From positions 1 through 64,000 of the IMG/VR virus record IMGVR_UViG_3300020027_000005: DNA of 64,000 bases, one strand, 5' to 3'. Both the position numbers and the translations under genes were made by a program. Below, in pieces: positions 1-9,309 of this stretch. This DNA is from a virus. Position 1 is the stretch's first letter, and each line of letters opens with the position of its first letter. The notes under the pieces are model-generated. The model was not told the DNA's origin and did no database searches. It was given only the letters and a program-made list of their open reading frames with translations.

Positions 1-3000
1 TACGGGGCGAACGCCCTCCCTTCCACCCTCGCTTTTGGAGCCACTGCTGCGGGCATGGCCGGTGGCTTCCTTTCTCTCGGAGGTGCGAGTCGAGGAATGC
101 GGGGACTCGGCACGGCGATGAACTTCCTCGATCCACTCTCCTTCCCGGTCGAGATGGGATTCAGAGGAGCTGGCATCGGATGGAATGCAGGCCAAGCTGC
201 CGGGGCTGCTCGTGGATTCGGGATGTTGGGTCAGGGGATGATGGGCGGACTCTACGGAGCCGGGTCCGCCGCTGCTTCTTTCGCACTCCCGGCTGCTGTT
301 GCGTATGGCGGCTACAAAGCCGCTCAATTCGCGACTTCGAATATGTGGCAGGGGGCCCAGAATCTGGCCATGGGCCAGGGCCTGGCCAATCAGATTGGCG
401 GGTACGTCTCTCCGCAGCAGAACATGGCCGGCCAGGGCGCAGGCATGGCGAACATGCTGCGGGAGGTGTCGTTCGACACGAAGGTGGACACCGAAGACCT
501 GGGTCGACTCGCGAAGGAGTTCACGGCCCAGAAGCTGTTCCAGACCACCCGAGACATGAAGGAGTTCAAAGAGAAGTTCGCTTCGACCATGAAGGCGGTG
601 AAGGAAATCGCCCAGATCACCCAGGGCACTATCGACGAAGCCGCGAAGATGTTCGGAGACCTGCGTCAGCAGGGTTTCTACCAGACTGCTGACATCAAGG
701 CCCAGGCCACTCTCATCTCGGCCCGAGCGGCTGCTTCCGGACTCTCGGAAGACACGATGATGGCGATCGGTGGTGCAGGTTCGCAGATGGCGAGAGGGAT
801 GGGGTACCGCGGGAAGACCGGGTCTGACCTCGCCACTCGAAACGCCCAGATGATGGCCACTGCAGTTCGGAGAGGAGGGGCGGCCTTTGAAGAGATGGTC
901 ATGGAGAACGGGGGCATCGAACAGGTCGCTCTTCAGCAGACCCAATCTCAAATGTCCTACCTTGGAAGTGCTCGAGGTCGAGCCACTATCGCGGCTCTCA
1001 TGGGGCAGGGAGGGGCTCCAGATCCGACCAAGCTTCGGAACTTCCTCGGCGGAGGAATGTCCCTCGAAAGTCTGGTCACCTCGGCCGCAGAAAGTGGAAT
1101 CGGAACTCTGACCCAGGCCGGGAGACGCGAGTCGAAAGAAGCGATGATGAAGTACGCCCCCATGGCCATGATCAGCATGGCGGCGTCTCAACAGCAGCAG
1201 CTCTTCGGCGAAGGGTCCGTGAATCAGGAGAGCATCGTCCGGATGCTCGGAACGATGGGTCAGAGTCGCGAACAAGCCGCGATGATGATGGCCTCGGTTC
1301 AGAACCTTCCCGAGCAGATTCGACAGGATCGAATCGGTCAGCAAAATGCAGCGAACCAATTGGCTGGCGACGCCCAGGCTCGACGTCAATCTGTTCGAGG
1401 GAAGCTGGACCGCCAACTCCGACCCTGGTCCGAAAGCTTTCAGGATGCGGGGGCGAGTGTCGTTCAGGATGTCTCGGGTGCGTACACCCGGACCATGGGG
1501 GCCTACTTCGGAGGCCGAGAGTACCGAGGTGGGGACGACGAACTCGTCAAGGAGGGGTTCGCTCGTCTTCGTGGTGGTGGAGCTGGTCCCGGGCGAAGTG
1601 GGTTCGCCACAGAGACTTGGTTCGGGAACAGCGCCGACCAGGACATCCGCGAGAACTACTACGGGTACGCACAGAATGCCGGCAGAGTCATGGGCGGGCG
1701 TAGCGGAACACTCGAGGATGCGATTTCTCGAGGAGAGGTTCAAGACGTGGGGCGCCAGGGCTGGCTCGGACGTCGGAAGTACGTGGATCGGGGAATTCTT
1801 GAAGGAGTTGCAAGAGCTCGACAGAGAGGTCTCGACGCTGAAGGATTCAGTGAAGGAGCTCAGTCCACTCTCGACATGCTCGGAGGAGACAACACTCTTT
1901 TCTCCCAGATGAAGGCAGCTCGAAGCGACAACGTCGGTTTCGGCTCTCAGGCCCGTCGGTCGATTCTCGGAATGGCGGACGCCTATGGAGTCGCAGGGGG
2001 CAGGTATCAGGAGTACCGGGCGGCCGAGCAGAACTCCGACACCTTCTTCCTGGCCAAGAAGGCTGGAATCCTCAGCGATGGAGCCACCTACGAGCAGTAC
2101 ATCAGCAATGAGCTTCGCCAGAAGGATGGCCAGGTCATCGACCAGAACGCCCGGGAAGCTCTGAAAGGGCAGATGGCGACCTGGGCGGGGAAGGTTGGAG
2201 GCTCGGTCGGTCAGGCGTTCCAAGATGTTCGGGCTGGCGGCACAGGGGCCATGGACATCGAGAACCTTCGAAAGAGCTCGGGAGCGAAGACCAACGAGTT
2301 CTTGATGAAGTTCGGGTCGAGGGGGATGTTCGGAGGAATGTCGGTCAAGGCGGCGGACCTCGGTGCGACTCTCGAGAGTGATGGGAAGGCCAGAAAGGCT
2401 TTCGTGACCTTCACGGACGCCATCTCGAAGCTCGACAAGAACGATCCGAAGTCCAAGAGAGACTTCGCCGCTGCGAAAGACAAGGCCGTGGAGGCTGTCG
2501 GCGGAGCAGACTCGAACCCAGGAAAAGAGATTCTCAACATGTACGCGCGGGCCATTAACGAGCCTGGCTACGCAGTCGACATGGGCTTCGAGACAAAAGG
2601 CCTGCGAGAGGAGTACCAGAATCGGGCGATGGGAGAGGCGCTCGTCGAGCACACGGCTGCGACCGAAAAAGTCGTGGAGGATATTGACGAAGGCCGTCTC
2701 CAGGCATCTGATCAGGTGAAAGACCTTCTCGGGAAGATGGTCAGCTCCACTCGAGCGGGTCGCGCTGATCAGCGAGTGAAGCAGGCAGACCGATTGCTCC
2801 TGGAGATGATGACCGATCAGTCGCCGGGAGGGGCCAAGATCGATGACTCCGAGCTCGAGGTTCTTCAGCGAGTCGGAATCGGTGGTGGTGGAGGAAAGGT
2901 CGGTCTGGCCCTCAATGCAGGTCTCGAAGGGAATGTCTCGAAGATCGAGAATCTTCTCGGAGAGAAGCTCACGGACGAGGAGAAGGCGGCAGTCGCTTCC

Positions 3001-3267
3001 AAGGATCCTCGCAAGATCTTGGAGATGATGACCAAGAGGGGTTCTGGTCTCGACGAGATGGGGGCTTCTACAGAAGGTGCCATCTCCAGGGAAGGGACTC
3101 AGCAGGACTACGTCGAGGCGAACACCAAGTTCATCACTGCCGTAGACTCCTTCATGTCGAAGTGGTCGGACACTCTCGGGCTCAAACCGTCCGAAGGGAA
3201 GACCTCAACTCCGGGAGCTTCGACTACTGAGGATAAAAAGCCAAACCTCTGGGGGCCGTTCAGATAA
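1..3267 (+). CDS. Probable tail tape-measure protein, N-terminus outside window
   Basis: The frame is open from base 1 with no stop before the ATG at 55, so the gene almost certainly starts upstream and at least 1088 codons are visible. The protein is Gly/Ala/Met-rich near the visible start, with hydrophobic stretches, followed by long polar helical segments rich in Gln, Lys and Glu. This composition and length fit tape-measure proteins, which set tail length inside the tail tube. It is followed directly by Dit-like and hub-like candidates, the usual order in tail modules. No peptidase or lysozyme motif was seen. The function is inferred from size, composition and position; another large virion protein is possible. 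Confidence 0.6.
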   Translation, partial: YGANALPSTLAFGATAAGMAGGFLSLGGASRGMRGLGTAMNFLDPLSFPVEMGFRGAGIGWNAGQAAGAARGFGMLGQGMMGGLYGAGSAAASFALPAAVAYGGYKAAQFATSNMWQGAQNLAMGQGLANQIGGYVSPQQNMAGQGAGMANMLREVSFDTKVDTEDLGRLAKEFTAQKLFQTTRDMKEFKEKFASTMKAVKEIAQITQGTIDEAAKMFGDLRQQGFYQTADIKAQATLISARAAASGLSEDTMMAIGGAGSQMARGMGYRGKTGSDLATRNAQMMATAVRRGGAAFEEMVMENGGIEQVALQQTQSQMSYLGSARGRATIAALMGQGGAPDPTKLRNFLGGGMSLESLVTSAAESGIGTLTQAGRRESKEAMMKYAPMAMISMAASQQQQLFGEGSVNQESIVRMLGTMGQSREQAAMMMASVQNLPEQIRQDRIGQQNAANQLAGDAQARRQSVRGKLDRQLRPWSESFQDAGASVVQDVSGAYTRTMGAYFGGREYRGGDDELVKEGFARLRGGGAGPGRSGFATETWFGNSADQDIRENYYGYAQNAGRVMGGRSGTLEDAISRGEVQDVGRQGWLGRRKYVDRGILEGVARARQRGLDAEGFSEGAQSTLDMLGGDNTLFSQMKAARSDNVGFGSQARRSILGMADAYGVAGGRYQEYRAAEQNSDTFFLAKKAGILSDGATYEQYISNELRQKDGQVIDQNAREALKGQMATWAGKVGGSVGQAFQDVRAGGTGAMDIENLRKSSGAKTNEFLMKFGSRGMFGGMSVKAADLGATLESDGKARKAFVTFTDAISKLDKNDPKSKRDFAAAKDKAVEAVGGADSNPGKEILNMYARAINEPGYAVDMGFETKGLREEYQNRAMGEALVEHTAATEKVVEDIDEGRLQASDQVKDLLGKMVSSTRAGRADQRVKQADRLLLEMMTDQSPGGAKIDDSELEVLQRVGIGGGGGKVGLALNAGLEGNVSKIENLLGEKLTDEEKAAVASKDPRKILEMMTKRGSGLDEMGASTEGAISREGTQQDYVEANTKFITAVDSFMSKWSDTLGLKPSEGKTSTPGASTTEDKKPNLWGPFR

Positions 3268-3270
3268 ATC

Positions 3271-3483
3271 ATGGCTCAATCTACAGAACAGGCAACTACG
3301 CGAATCATCACTCGAGACGGGGTGGTGACTGCCACGATGTTCGACAAGGTCAGCGTGGATCAGATCGCCATGGTGCTCTTCAAGGGCTCGGCCGCCTCTT
3401 TCTTCCGTGGCTCGACGGACGGAACTCGTCTGGTGAGCCGAAGCATCAAGGACTTGCTGGTCTTCCCGTTCTCGGAGCTCTGA
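3271..3483 (+). CDS. Small tail-module protein, unknown
   Basis: A 70-residue protein beginning three bases after the tape-measure stop; its own stop overlaps the next ATG (TGATG), so it is translationally coupled to its neighbour. It has no signal peptide or membrane segment and looks like a compact alpha/beta fold. The ribosome binding site is weak. I do not recognise the family. Its place between the tape-measure candidate and the Dit-like protein suggests a tail completion or chaperone-like role, but that is only context. Confidence 0.6.
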   Translation: MAQSTEQATTRIITRDGVVTATMFDKVSVDQIAMVLFKGSAASFFRGSTDGTRLVSRSIKDLLVFPFSEL

Positions 3484-4562
3484 TGAGCATCATTCTTCTC
3501 GTCAAGGATCCGTTCGTGGAGGCCGAAGGTCGGTCCTTTACAGATCCGAAAGCCGAGCAATTCAACATCCGTCGACCCTTCTTCGGCATCTCGATCAAGG
3601 ATCCGAGGCATGCGTTTCTCTCCATCTACCAAGACGGAGGGAACGGGAACCTGGTCCCGATCAGCATGAAGGACAGCTCGGCGCCCGGAGGTTGGTCCAA
3701 CGCCAACCACAACTTCCTTCTGATGAACGTCACCGAGTCGAGGCAGGAGAAGGTCCAGATCATCGAAACCTTCGGGGACCACTTCGCCTTTTTCTACGGA
3801 GAAAAGCCGATCGTCCTTTCGGTTCAGGGAATTCTTCTGAACACCATGGACTTCAACTGGAAGAACGAGTGGTTCTACAACTACGAGAACTTCCTCCGTG
3901 GGACGAAGTGCGTCGAGAACCGGGCCCGTGTCTTTCTGGGCTACGACGACACGCTGGTCGAAGGCTACGTTCTCAACGGGCAGACGGCGAACAGTTCGGA
4001 GACTCCGTACTCGGTGCCCTTCTCGTTCTCGCTTCTGCTGGCGAAGCCTCCCCTCGACTTGTCCCCTGCAGCCGCAGATGAGATCCCCTCTGCTGGAGCG
4101 AACGAGTACGTCACCCAGGCTGAAGAGGCGAGGACCTACGTCGGGACGGCCTCTGGAGAGGTGGTCGAGTATATCGGCTCACTCAAAGGTCAGGACGGAA
4201 CAGAGGAGAATGCCCGTTACGCGGTGAATCCCCTGACCGGAGATTCTGAAATCGTGAGTCTCGGTGGACCTGGAGCGCCTGCTGGAGCTCCATGGCTTTC
4301 GGAAAGAGACCCGGCCGAAAACCAGTGGAAGACCGAAGACCAAGCCCTGGTCGCACTCTCGACGAACCTTCTCGCACAACAGGCTGGGACAGACGCAACT
4401 ACGGCCCGTCTCGCACAGAGGAGCAGTCCGAGTCCCCTCCTTACCAGGTCTGACGACTCCGAGGCACTCGGGTCAGTTCTGGGGGAAGGGACCTCCAGCG
4501 GTATGTTCGAGGGTCCTGACCCTACGAATTTCGAGGGCTTCATCAATTCCCTTTCAGAATGA
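3483..4562 (+). CDS. Tail/baseplate protein, Dit-like candidate
   Basis: A 359-residue protein. The first ~205 residues look like a beta-rich structural domain: a patch around residues 115-145 (ILLNTMDFNWKNEWFYNYE) followed by a 'GYDDTLVEGYVLNG' segment and a hydrophobic strand is typical of distal-tail or baseplate-hub adaptor proteins. The C-terminal ~150 residues are polar, Ser/Thr/Gly-rich and probably flexible. It starts on an ATG overlapping the previous stop and is followed 16 bases later by the hub-like protein. The assignment rests on remembered family patterns and gene order; a tail-tube initiator is an alternative. Confidence 0.45.
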   Translation: MSIILLVKDPFVEAEGRSFTDPKAEQFNIRRPFFGISIKDPRHAFLSIYQDGGNGNLVPISMKDSSAPGGWSNANHNFLLMNVTESRQEKVQIIETFGDHFAFFYGEKPIVLSVQGILLNTMDFNWKNEWFYNYENFLRGTKCVENRARVFLGYDDTLVEGYVLNGQTANSSETPYSVPFSFSLLLAKPPLDLSPAAADEIPSAGANEYVTQAEEARTYVGTASGEVVEYIGSLKGQDGTEENARYAVNPLTGDSEIVSLGGPGAPAGAPWLSERDPAENQWKTEDQALVALSTNLLAQQAGTDATTARLAQRSSPSPLLTRSDDSEALGSVLGEGTSSGMFEGPDPTNFEGFINSLSE

Positions 4563-4577
4563 CGTGGGAGACCTCGT

Positions 4578-6848
4578 ATGGCGATGATCGCGCACCGCTT
4601 GAACTTGCGGTGTCTCATCGACGGGATCGAAGTTCCCGTCATCGCAGCCAGGGCCACTTTCTCTGAAGGTGCTCCGGCCACGGCTGAAATCCAGCTGGTG
4701 GCGACGGACGAGGTCTACGACATCCTGCCTCGAGCGTTCGTGACGCTCTTTTTCTACGAGACCTATGACTTCGACCGGACCCCTTCGTCTTCTGTCGAGA
4801 TGCTCCGACTCCCGCCGAAGGACCTCCGTCGTTGGAAACTTCTGTTCTCTGGTGAGTACATCCAGATCTCGTTCCAGAAAGAGGCTGGTGGTCGGGCTTG
4901 CTCGATCGTGTGCGCCGACCTCACGAACTACTGGGACTTCATCAAGCAGTACTACATCAACTTCGCGAACGGAGGCATCGAGCTCTTCGAGAATGCCTTC
5001 CTTGGCGTGAAGAACGATCGCATCAAGAACTACGACGTGATCGGAAAGGACATGGCCTCGAACCTCTTCGTTTGGCTCACGAAGAGCAAGGGCCCGGACG
5101 GGAAGCCGAACATCTACCTCGGAGTCCAGCGAATCCTTCGAGAGATGTGGTTCGCCTCGAGCGATTTCTACGCAAAGGCGTTCAACAGAACTCGGGCAGG
5201 GGATCAGATTGTCGGAGTCCCCGGAGACCAGACAGCTGCGAAACTGTTCCAGCTGGAGTTCTTCAAGAAGTTCATCGAGAACCAGATCGGTGGCGGTGGA
5301 GACGAAGTCACAGCCAGAGGGATGGTTGAAGCGCTTCTCGGGAACGTCTTCCACACCTACGTTACCGTGCCCTGTCCCTTCTTCGACAGGACTGGGAAGG
5401 CTCGGGGATTCTCTCCGACTTCTGGCCAGGCCCAGGACGATGCCCTTCTCTCGGAGAACATCGACAGGAGCAACTCGTGGCCGGAATCGTCACTTAACTC
5501 TACCATCATCAAGCCCGACACGTGGTTCACGATGCCGCCAGCTTGCAACGTGGTTTTCCCGCACCAGTACACGAGTATTTCGTTTCAGCGGAACTTCCTG
5601 CAAGAGCCGACTCGGATGTTCTTGCGGACGAACTTGCTGTTCGGCGGGACGAACGACAAGTGGCTCACCGAGCGGTTCTACGCCCCGGACTTCGAGACCT
5701 TCAACCAGCAGCTCTACAAAGAGGGCGGCTACTACCGTCGGATGTCCTCGACCCTTCTGGAGCACGAAGAGTTCGTCGGCATCAATGCAGTTCAGGCCTG
5801 GACTTCGGACATGGGAGCCTACGCCCAGAAGGGGAAGCGTCGGGAGTACCTCGCCCGAGTGGCGGACTACCTGTTCTGGAAAATGAGGTTCGCCCCGCGG
5901 TCGGCGAACGTCTCTGGACCTTTCAACCCGAACATCGTTCCGGGGTACCCAGGTCTCGTCATCAACAATGTCTCCAGGCCGGGACAGGCGACGAAGCATT
6001 ACCTCGGGAACATCCAGACGGTCACCCATGTGATTTCCCAGGCCGAAGGCGGCTGGACGCATTTCACGATGGCGGGTGCCCACGTCCATGACGAGACGAT
6101 CGATTTCGACAAGAAGGGTCGGTCTCTAGAGGAGGTGGCGAATCGTGGAGCTGATGGCTTCATCGATGACCGGTACGATTCGACCAGGATTGGTCCCGAG
6201 GTCTACCAGACCCTTTTCGGGTGCGACAGCATCTTCGAGACCTACCTGACCACCGGAACGGGTGGAGATGATCCGCTCTCCCTCCGGCTGAGCGCTCTCC
6301 AAGCTGCAGGTGCGGGCGACACCATCCTCTCTGTGGAAGCGATTCACGGGCTGTACCAGACGGCGGTCCGGGAGAAGATGGACCTCAACGCCTTTTCGCA
6401 GTCCATCTCCTGGCGTCCGAAAGCCAACATGCTCGAGATGCTGGGAGTCCAGGTTCTTCAGGCTTCCGGAACAGGCGCTGTCGTGACGGACCTCATCGAC
6501 TTCAACAAGCTCAACGATGAGGATCCGGAACTGGTCGTCAATGACGGGTTCTTCGCCTCCTGCACAGATCCGGAAGCTTCAACGACTGTGGATGCGACTT
6601 TCGTGGCAGTGAAGTCGAGATCGGTCGGGGTCACGACGACGACTTCGATTCCGGAGATCTCGGAGAGTGTCGGAGACGCGGACGAAGAACGCATCATCCA
6701 GTCGGCCTCGACCGTGACCTCTACGACCTACAAGACGGTGACCGAGAAGTCGACTGGGAACTATGAGCTCGCTGCCCATCTCGAAGCCCGTCGGGCTAAG
6801 GTTCTGGCGTACACTGAGAGCCTCAAATACCGGGGTCTTCGGGGATGA
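4578..6848 (+). CDS. Baseplate hub-like structural protein
   Basis: A 756-residue protein. The N-terminus (residues 5-55) has alternating strands in the style of phage hub proteins of the gpD/gp27 class. The middle is rich in aromatic residues and Asn, as in rigid virion proteins, and the C-terminal ~100 residues are Ser/Thr/Val-rich with a helical tail. The start at 4578 has a GGAG seven bases upstream. The stop overlaps the next start (ATGA), tying it to the helicase gene. The hub role is inferred from position after the tape-measure and Dit-like genes and from the N-terminal pattern. No peptidoglycan hydrolase motif was identified. Confidence 0.45.
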   Translation: MAMIAHRLNLRCLIDGIEVPVIAARATFSEGAPATAEIQLVATDEVYDILPRAFVTLFFYETYDFDRTPSSSVEMLRLPPKDLRRWKLLFSGEYIQISFQKEAGGRACSIVCADLTNYWDFIKQYYINFANGGIELFENAFLGVKNDRIKNYDVIGKDMASNLFVWLTKSKGPDGKPNIYLGVQRILREMWFASSDFYAKAFNRTRAGDQIVGVPGDQTAAKLFQLEFFKKFIENQIGGGGDEVTARGMVEALLGNVFHTYVTVPCPFFDRTGKARGFSPTSGQAQDDALLSENIDRSNSWPESSLNSTIIKPDTWFTMPPACNVVFPHQYTSISFQRNFLQEPTRMFLRTNLLFGGTNDKWLTERFYAPDFETFNQQLYKEGGYYRRMSSTLLEHEEFVGINAVQAWTSDMGAYAQKGKRREYLARVADYLFWKMRFAPRSANVSGPFNPNIVPGYPGLVINNVSRPGQATKHYLGNIQTVTHVISQAEGGWTHFTMAGAHVHDETIDFDKKGRSLEEVANRGADGFIDDRYDSTRIGPEVYQTLFGCDSIFETYLTTGTGGDDPLSLRLSALQAAGAGDTILSVEAIHGLYQTAVREKMDLNAFSQSISWRPKANMLEMLGVQVLQASGTGAVVTDLIDFNKLNDEDPELVVNDGFFASCTDPEASTTVDATFVAVKSRSVGVTTTTSIPEISESVGDADEERIIQSASTVTSTTYKTVTEKSTGNYELAAHLEARRAKVLAYTESLKYRGLRG

Positions 6849-8614
6849 GCCGTTGGATGGAGAAGCTGTCTGCCTCGATCCCCGTTGGGGAGAGACAGAC
6901 AATTTCGCCTCCTCCAGACCTTCCGCATATTCGACAGTTGATTCGGGAACTGGCGAAAACTGCGGAGACTGGTGGGCACTGGAGAAAGCTCGATCCGGGA
7001 CAGGAGGGTCACGGCCAGGGCGGAAGTCAGGAGGTGGGCCGAACCTGGGTTCATCGGGACAACACGTTGCCCACGGCCGAGCTCAAGCCGCACCAGATGG
7101 ATTTTCAGAAAGCTGTCACAGACATGGAAGATACGGGCGGGATTATCGCTGCCCATGGAACCGGAACCGGGAAGACCTTCAGCGCCATCAATGCTTTCGA
7201 GAAGCTGAAGGGTCTGGGTAGGGCTGAACGGGCTCTCGTCATTACCCCTTCAGGGTTGCGAAACAACTTCCTGACCAAGGGCATTCAGAGGTTCACGACC
7301 TCGAAGGGTCAGATCATCTCTAGGCCTACCGAACTCTCTCCGGACACGGAGTACGCCATCGTCTCTTACGATGCGTACCGGAGGCGTCCGCAGGAGTTCA
7401 TCAAGGCCTTCAAGCCCGACACCATCATCGCTGATGAGGTTCATCGGGCCTCAAACCCAGATTCGAAGACCTTTCAGGCGATGCAAGAGGGGAGACGTGA
7501 AGTAGACCGCTTCATGGGTTTGACTGCTTCCATCACCCAGAACAAGCCGGATGAGATCGTCCCTCTACTGGAACTCACGACGGGAGGGAAATCGGACATC
7601 CCCTCCAAAAAAAGCTTCAGAAAACACCACATCTCCACGACCCAGAAGCCTGGAAAAGGCATCTTCGGAGGGAAGACTTACGAGGAGAACCTGATTCAGC
7701 GGGTCCTTCTGAAGTCCACGGTCGGAGCGAACATCCACTACGTCGAAGACTTGGATGCTTCCGAGAAGCCCCAGAAGATCGTCGAGTCGATCCAGGTTCC
7801 GATGTCCGGAGAGCAGATCGACCTTTATCGAATGTCGATGAAGGGGGTCGATCCTGTCATCGTGAAGAAGATCAAGGCTGGAGAACCTGTCTCACAGAAG
7901 CAGGCCATGGAGTTGTTCACCCGACTCCTGCGAGCTCGACAGGTCTCGAACAGCCTGAATTCCATCGACCCGTCAATGGCTCCGGAAGAAGCTGCTCGAC
8001 GGACTCCGAAGATCAAGCGCATTCTGGATGATGCGGTCGACCACATCGGGAACACGTCCGACGGCCAGGTCATCCTCTACACGAACCTGGTCCACGGCGG
8101 AGTGGACGTTCTCGCAGCCGGTCTAAAGGATCGAGGGATTCCATTCGGCGTCTTCGCCGGGAAGGGAGTCAAAGGGATGACCGAGGAAGTTCGGCAGGCA
8201 GCTGTCGAAGACTACCTTGCAGGCCGAAATCGGGCGATCATCATCACGGGGGCGGGGGCTGAAGGTTTGTCTCTCGGGAACACGACGATGGTCCAGCTCG
8301 TGGATGGCCATTACAATCCCGAGCGAATCGCACAGGCCGAGGCTCGCGGAATCCGTGCAGGTGGGCTTTCGCAGCGGCCTATCGAGGAACGGAAGGTTCA
8401 GGTCAAGAGGTACGTCTCTTCTCTTCCGAAGAGCTTCTGGCAGACCATCACTTTCCAGCCTCCAGAGAAGGGCGTGGAAGAGTGGGTCTACCTCACCGCC
8501 GAGCGGAAGAATCGGCTGAACAGACAGCTTCGTGATGTTCTCGCAGAGCGAACCGCTCACGAGAAGAAACAACGAGATTCCGTGTTGTACCGTACGTTCG
8601 GAGGCGGCCCATGA
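6845..8614 (+). CDS. SNF2-like superfamily 2 helicase/translocase
   Basis: A 589-residue DEAD/H-type ATPase. Walker A is GTGTGKT at residues 105-111, Walker B is DEVH at 197-200, and motif III reads GLTAS near 220-230. The second RecA fold holds ITGAGAEGLSLGNTT and a motif VI-like segment, QAEARGIRAG. This order is SNF2-like (dsDNA translocase) rather than replicative. About 85 polar residues precede the ATPase core. It is embedded by ATGA overlaps between a hub-like protein and a zinc-ribbon protein, inside the tail operon and far from the replication block. It may therefore be made late or packaged. P1 DarB is a known virion-borne helicase, but homology to it is not claimed. Confidence 0.85.
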   Translation: MSRWMEKLSASIPVGERQTISPPPDLPHIRQLIRELAKTAETGGHWRKLDPGQEGHGQGGSQEVGRTWVHRDNTLPTAELKPHQMDFQKAVTDMEDTGGIIAAHGTGTGKTFSAINAFEKLKGLGRAERALVITPSGLRNNFLTKGIQRFTTSKGQIISRPTELSPDTEYAIVSYDAYRRRPQEFIKAFKPDTIIADEVHRASNPDSKTFQAMQEGRREVDRFMGLTASITQNKPDEIVPLLELTTGGKSDIPSKKSFRKHHISTTQKPGKGIFGGKTYEENLIQRVLLKSTVGANIHYVEDLDASEKPQKIVESIQVPMSGEQIDLYRMSMKGVDPVIVKKIKAGEPVSQKQAMELFTRLLRARQVSNSLNSIDPSMAPEEAARRTPKIKRILDDAVDHIGNTSDGQVILYTNLVHGGVDVLAAGLKDRGIPFGVFAGKGVKGMTEEVRQAAVEDYLAGRNRAIIITGAGAEGLSLGNTTMVQLVDGHYNPERIAQAEARGIRAGGLSQRPIEERKVQVKRYVSSLPKSFWQTITFQPPEKGVEEWVYLTAERKNRLNRQLRDVLAERTAHEKKQRDSVLYRTFGGGP

Positions 8615-9231
8615 TCCCGTTCAAGTTCTTGAAGGCCGCCAATGTCTCCGTCGGAGGTCAGACCGTCGAAGCCCCGGGTTCCCAGAACATGCCGGGAGCT
8701 GGGTACAAGGTTCCGGCTGGAGGAGCTGATATTCCAGGAATGTCGATCCACTGCCTGTCCTGCGGGAAGAAGAACGAGAAGGGCGCTCTTCAGTGCAAGT
8801 ACTGCCACAACGACCTTTCTCGAATCGCTGAAGATCCGAAGAAGACCGAGGATGCGGAGTACCCGGACGGAGGGGCTCCAGGGGTCGAGGCGGCTCTTCA
8901 AGATACCAATCACGACATGGCGAAGTCCTCGGCCGTAGCAACGGAACTCGCGAAGCAGGTGATGGGAGGAGCCTCCGCACTGACGGCGAGTGTAGGAGCC
9001 TGGAAGATCGGGAAGGGAAGTCGTCAGGGTCTGAAAGAGGAGCGAAAGACCGAGGCCGAGAAGCTGGTCATGGAAGGAAAGCTCCCGGAGACCGAACTCA
9101 CGAAATACCAGCACCTGATCGAGAAAGTGGCTCGGTCTGGGAATCCGATTCACAACCTGAGGGCCGCCCTCAAGAAGTTGAGGAACTCCTCGGGCAAGTT
9201 CCGAGCGAGCATGGTTTTCGGCCCGAAGTAG
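8611..9231 (+). CDS. Zinc-ribbon protein, unknown role
   Basis: A 206-residue protein coupled to the helicase stop by ATGA. Residues ~48-65 form a four-cysteine zinc ribbon (CLSCGKKNEKGALQCKYC). The rest is a hydrophilic Lys/Glu-rich region, with a short Ala/Gly-rich patch near residues 115-130 and a basic C-terminus. There is no signal peptide. The tight coupling suggests it acts with the helicase, perhaps as a nucleic-acid or protein adaptor. I do not recognise the family beyond the ribbon. Confidence 0.7.
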   Translation: MIPFKFLKAANVSVGGQTVEAPGSQNMPGAGYKVPAGGADIPGMSIHCLSCGKKNEKGALQCKYCHNDLSRIAEDPKKTEDAEYPDGGAPGVEAALQDTNHDMAKSSAVATELAKQVMGGASALTASVGAWKIGKGSRQGLKEERKTEAEKLVMEGKLPETELTKYQHLIEKVARSGNPIHNLRAALKKLRNSSGKFRASMVFGPK

Positions 9232-9309
9232 TGCTACTCTCGAACGGACAGTTCAGACCCTAGGGTCTGTCGGACAGCACTTCTGCTGGTACCGCTGTCG
9301 GGAGTGAGC
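9232..9309 (+). promoter_or_regulatory. 78-bp intergenic region with a perfect 16-bp palindrome
   Basis: This is one of the few real gaps in the plus-strand virion operon. It holds the perfect palindrome CAGACCCTAGGGTCTG at 9254-9269. Two copies of GGACAG (9246-9251 and 9272-9277) flank it, and a short hairpin CAGCA-cttc-TGCTG follows. A GGAG at 9301-9304 serves the ATG at 9310. It may be an operator, promoter or RNA processing site for the downstream, possibly abundant, structural protein. No convincing -35/-10 pair and no T-tract were found. Confidence 0.35.
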
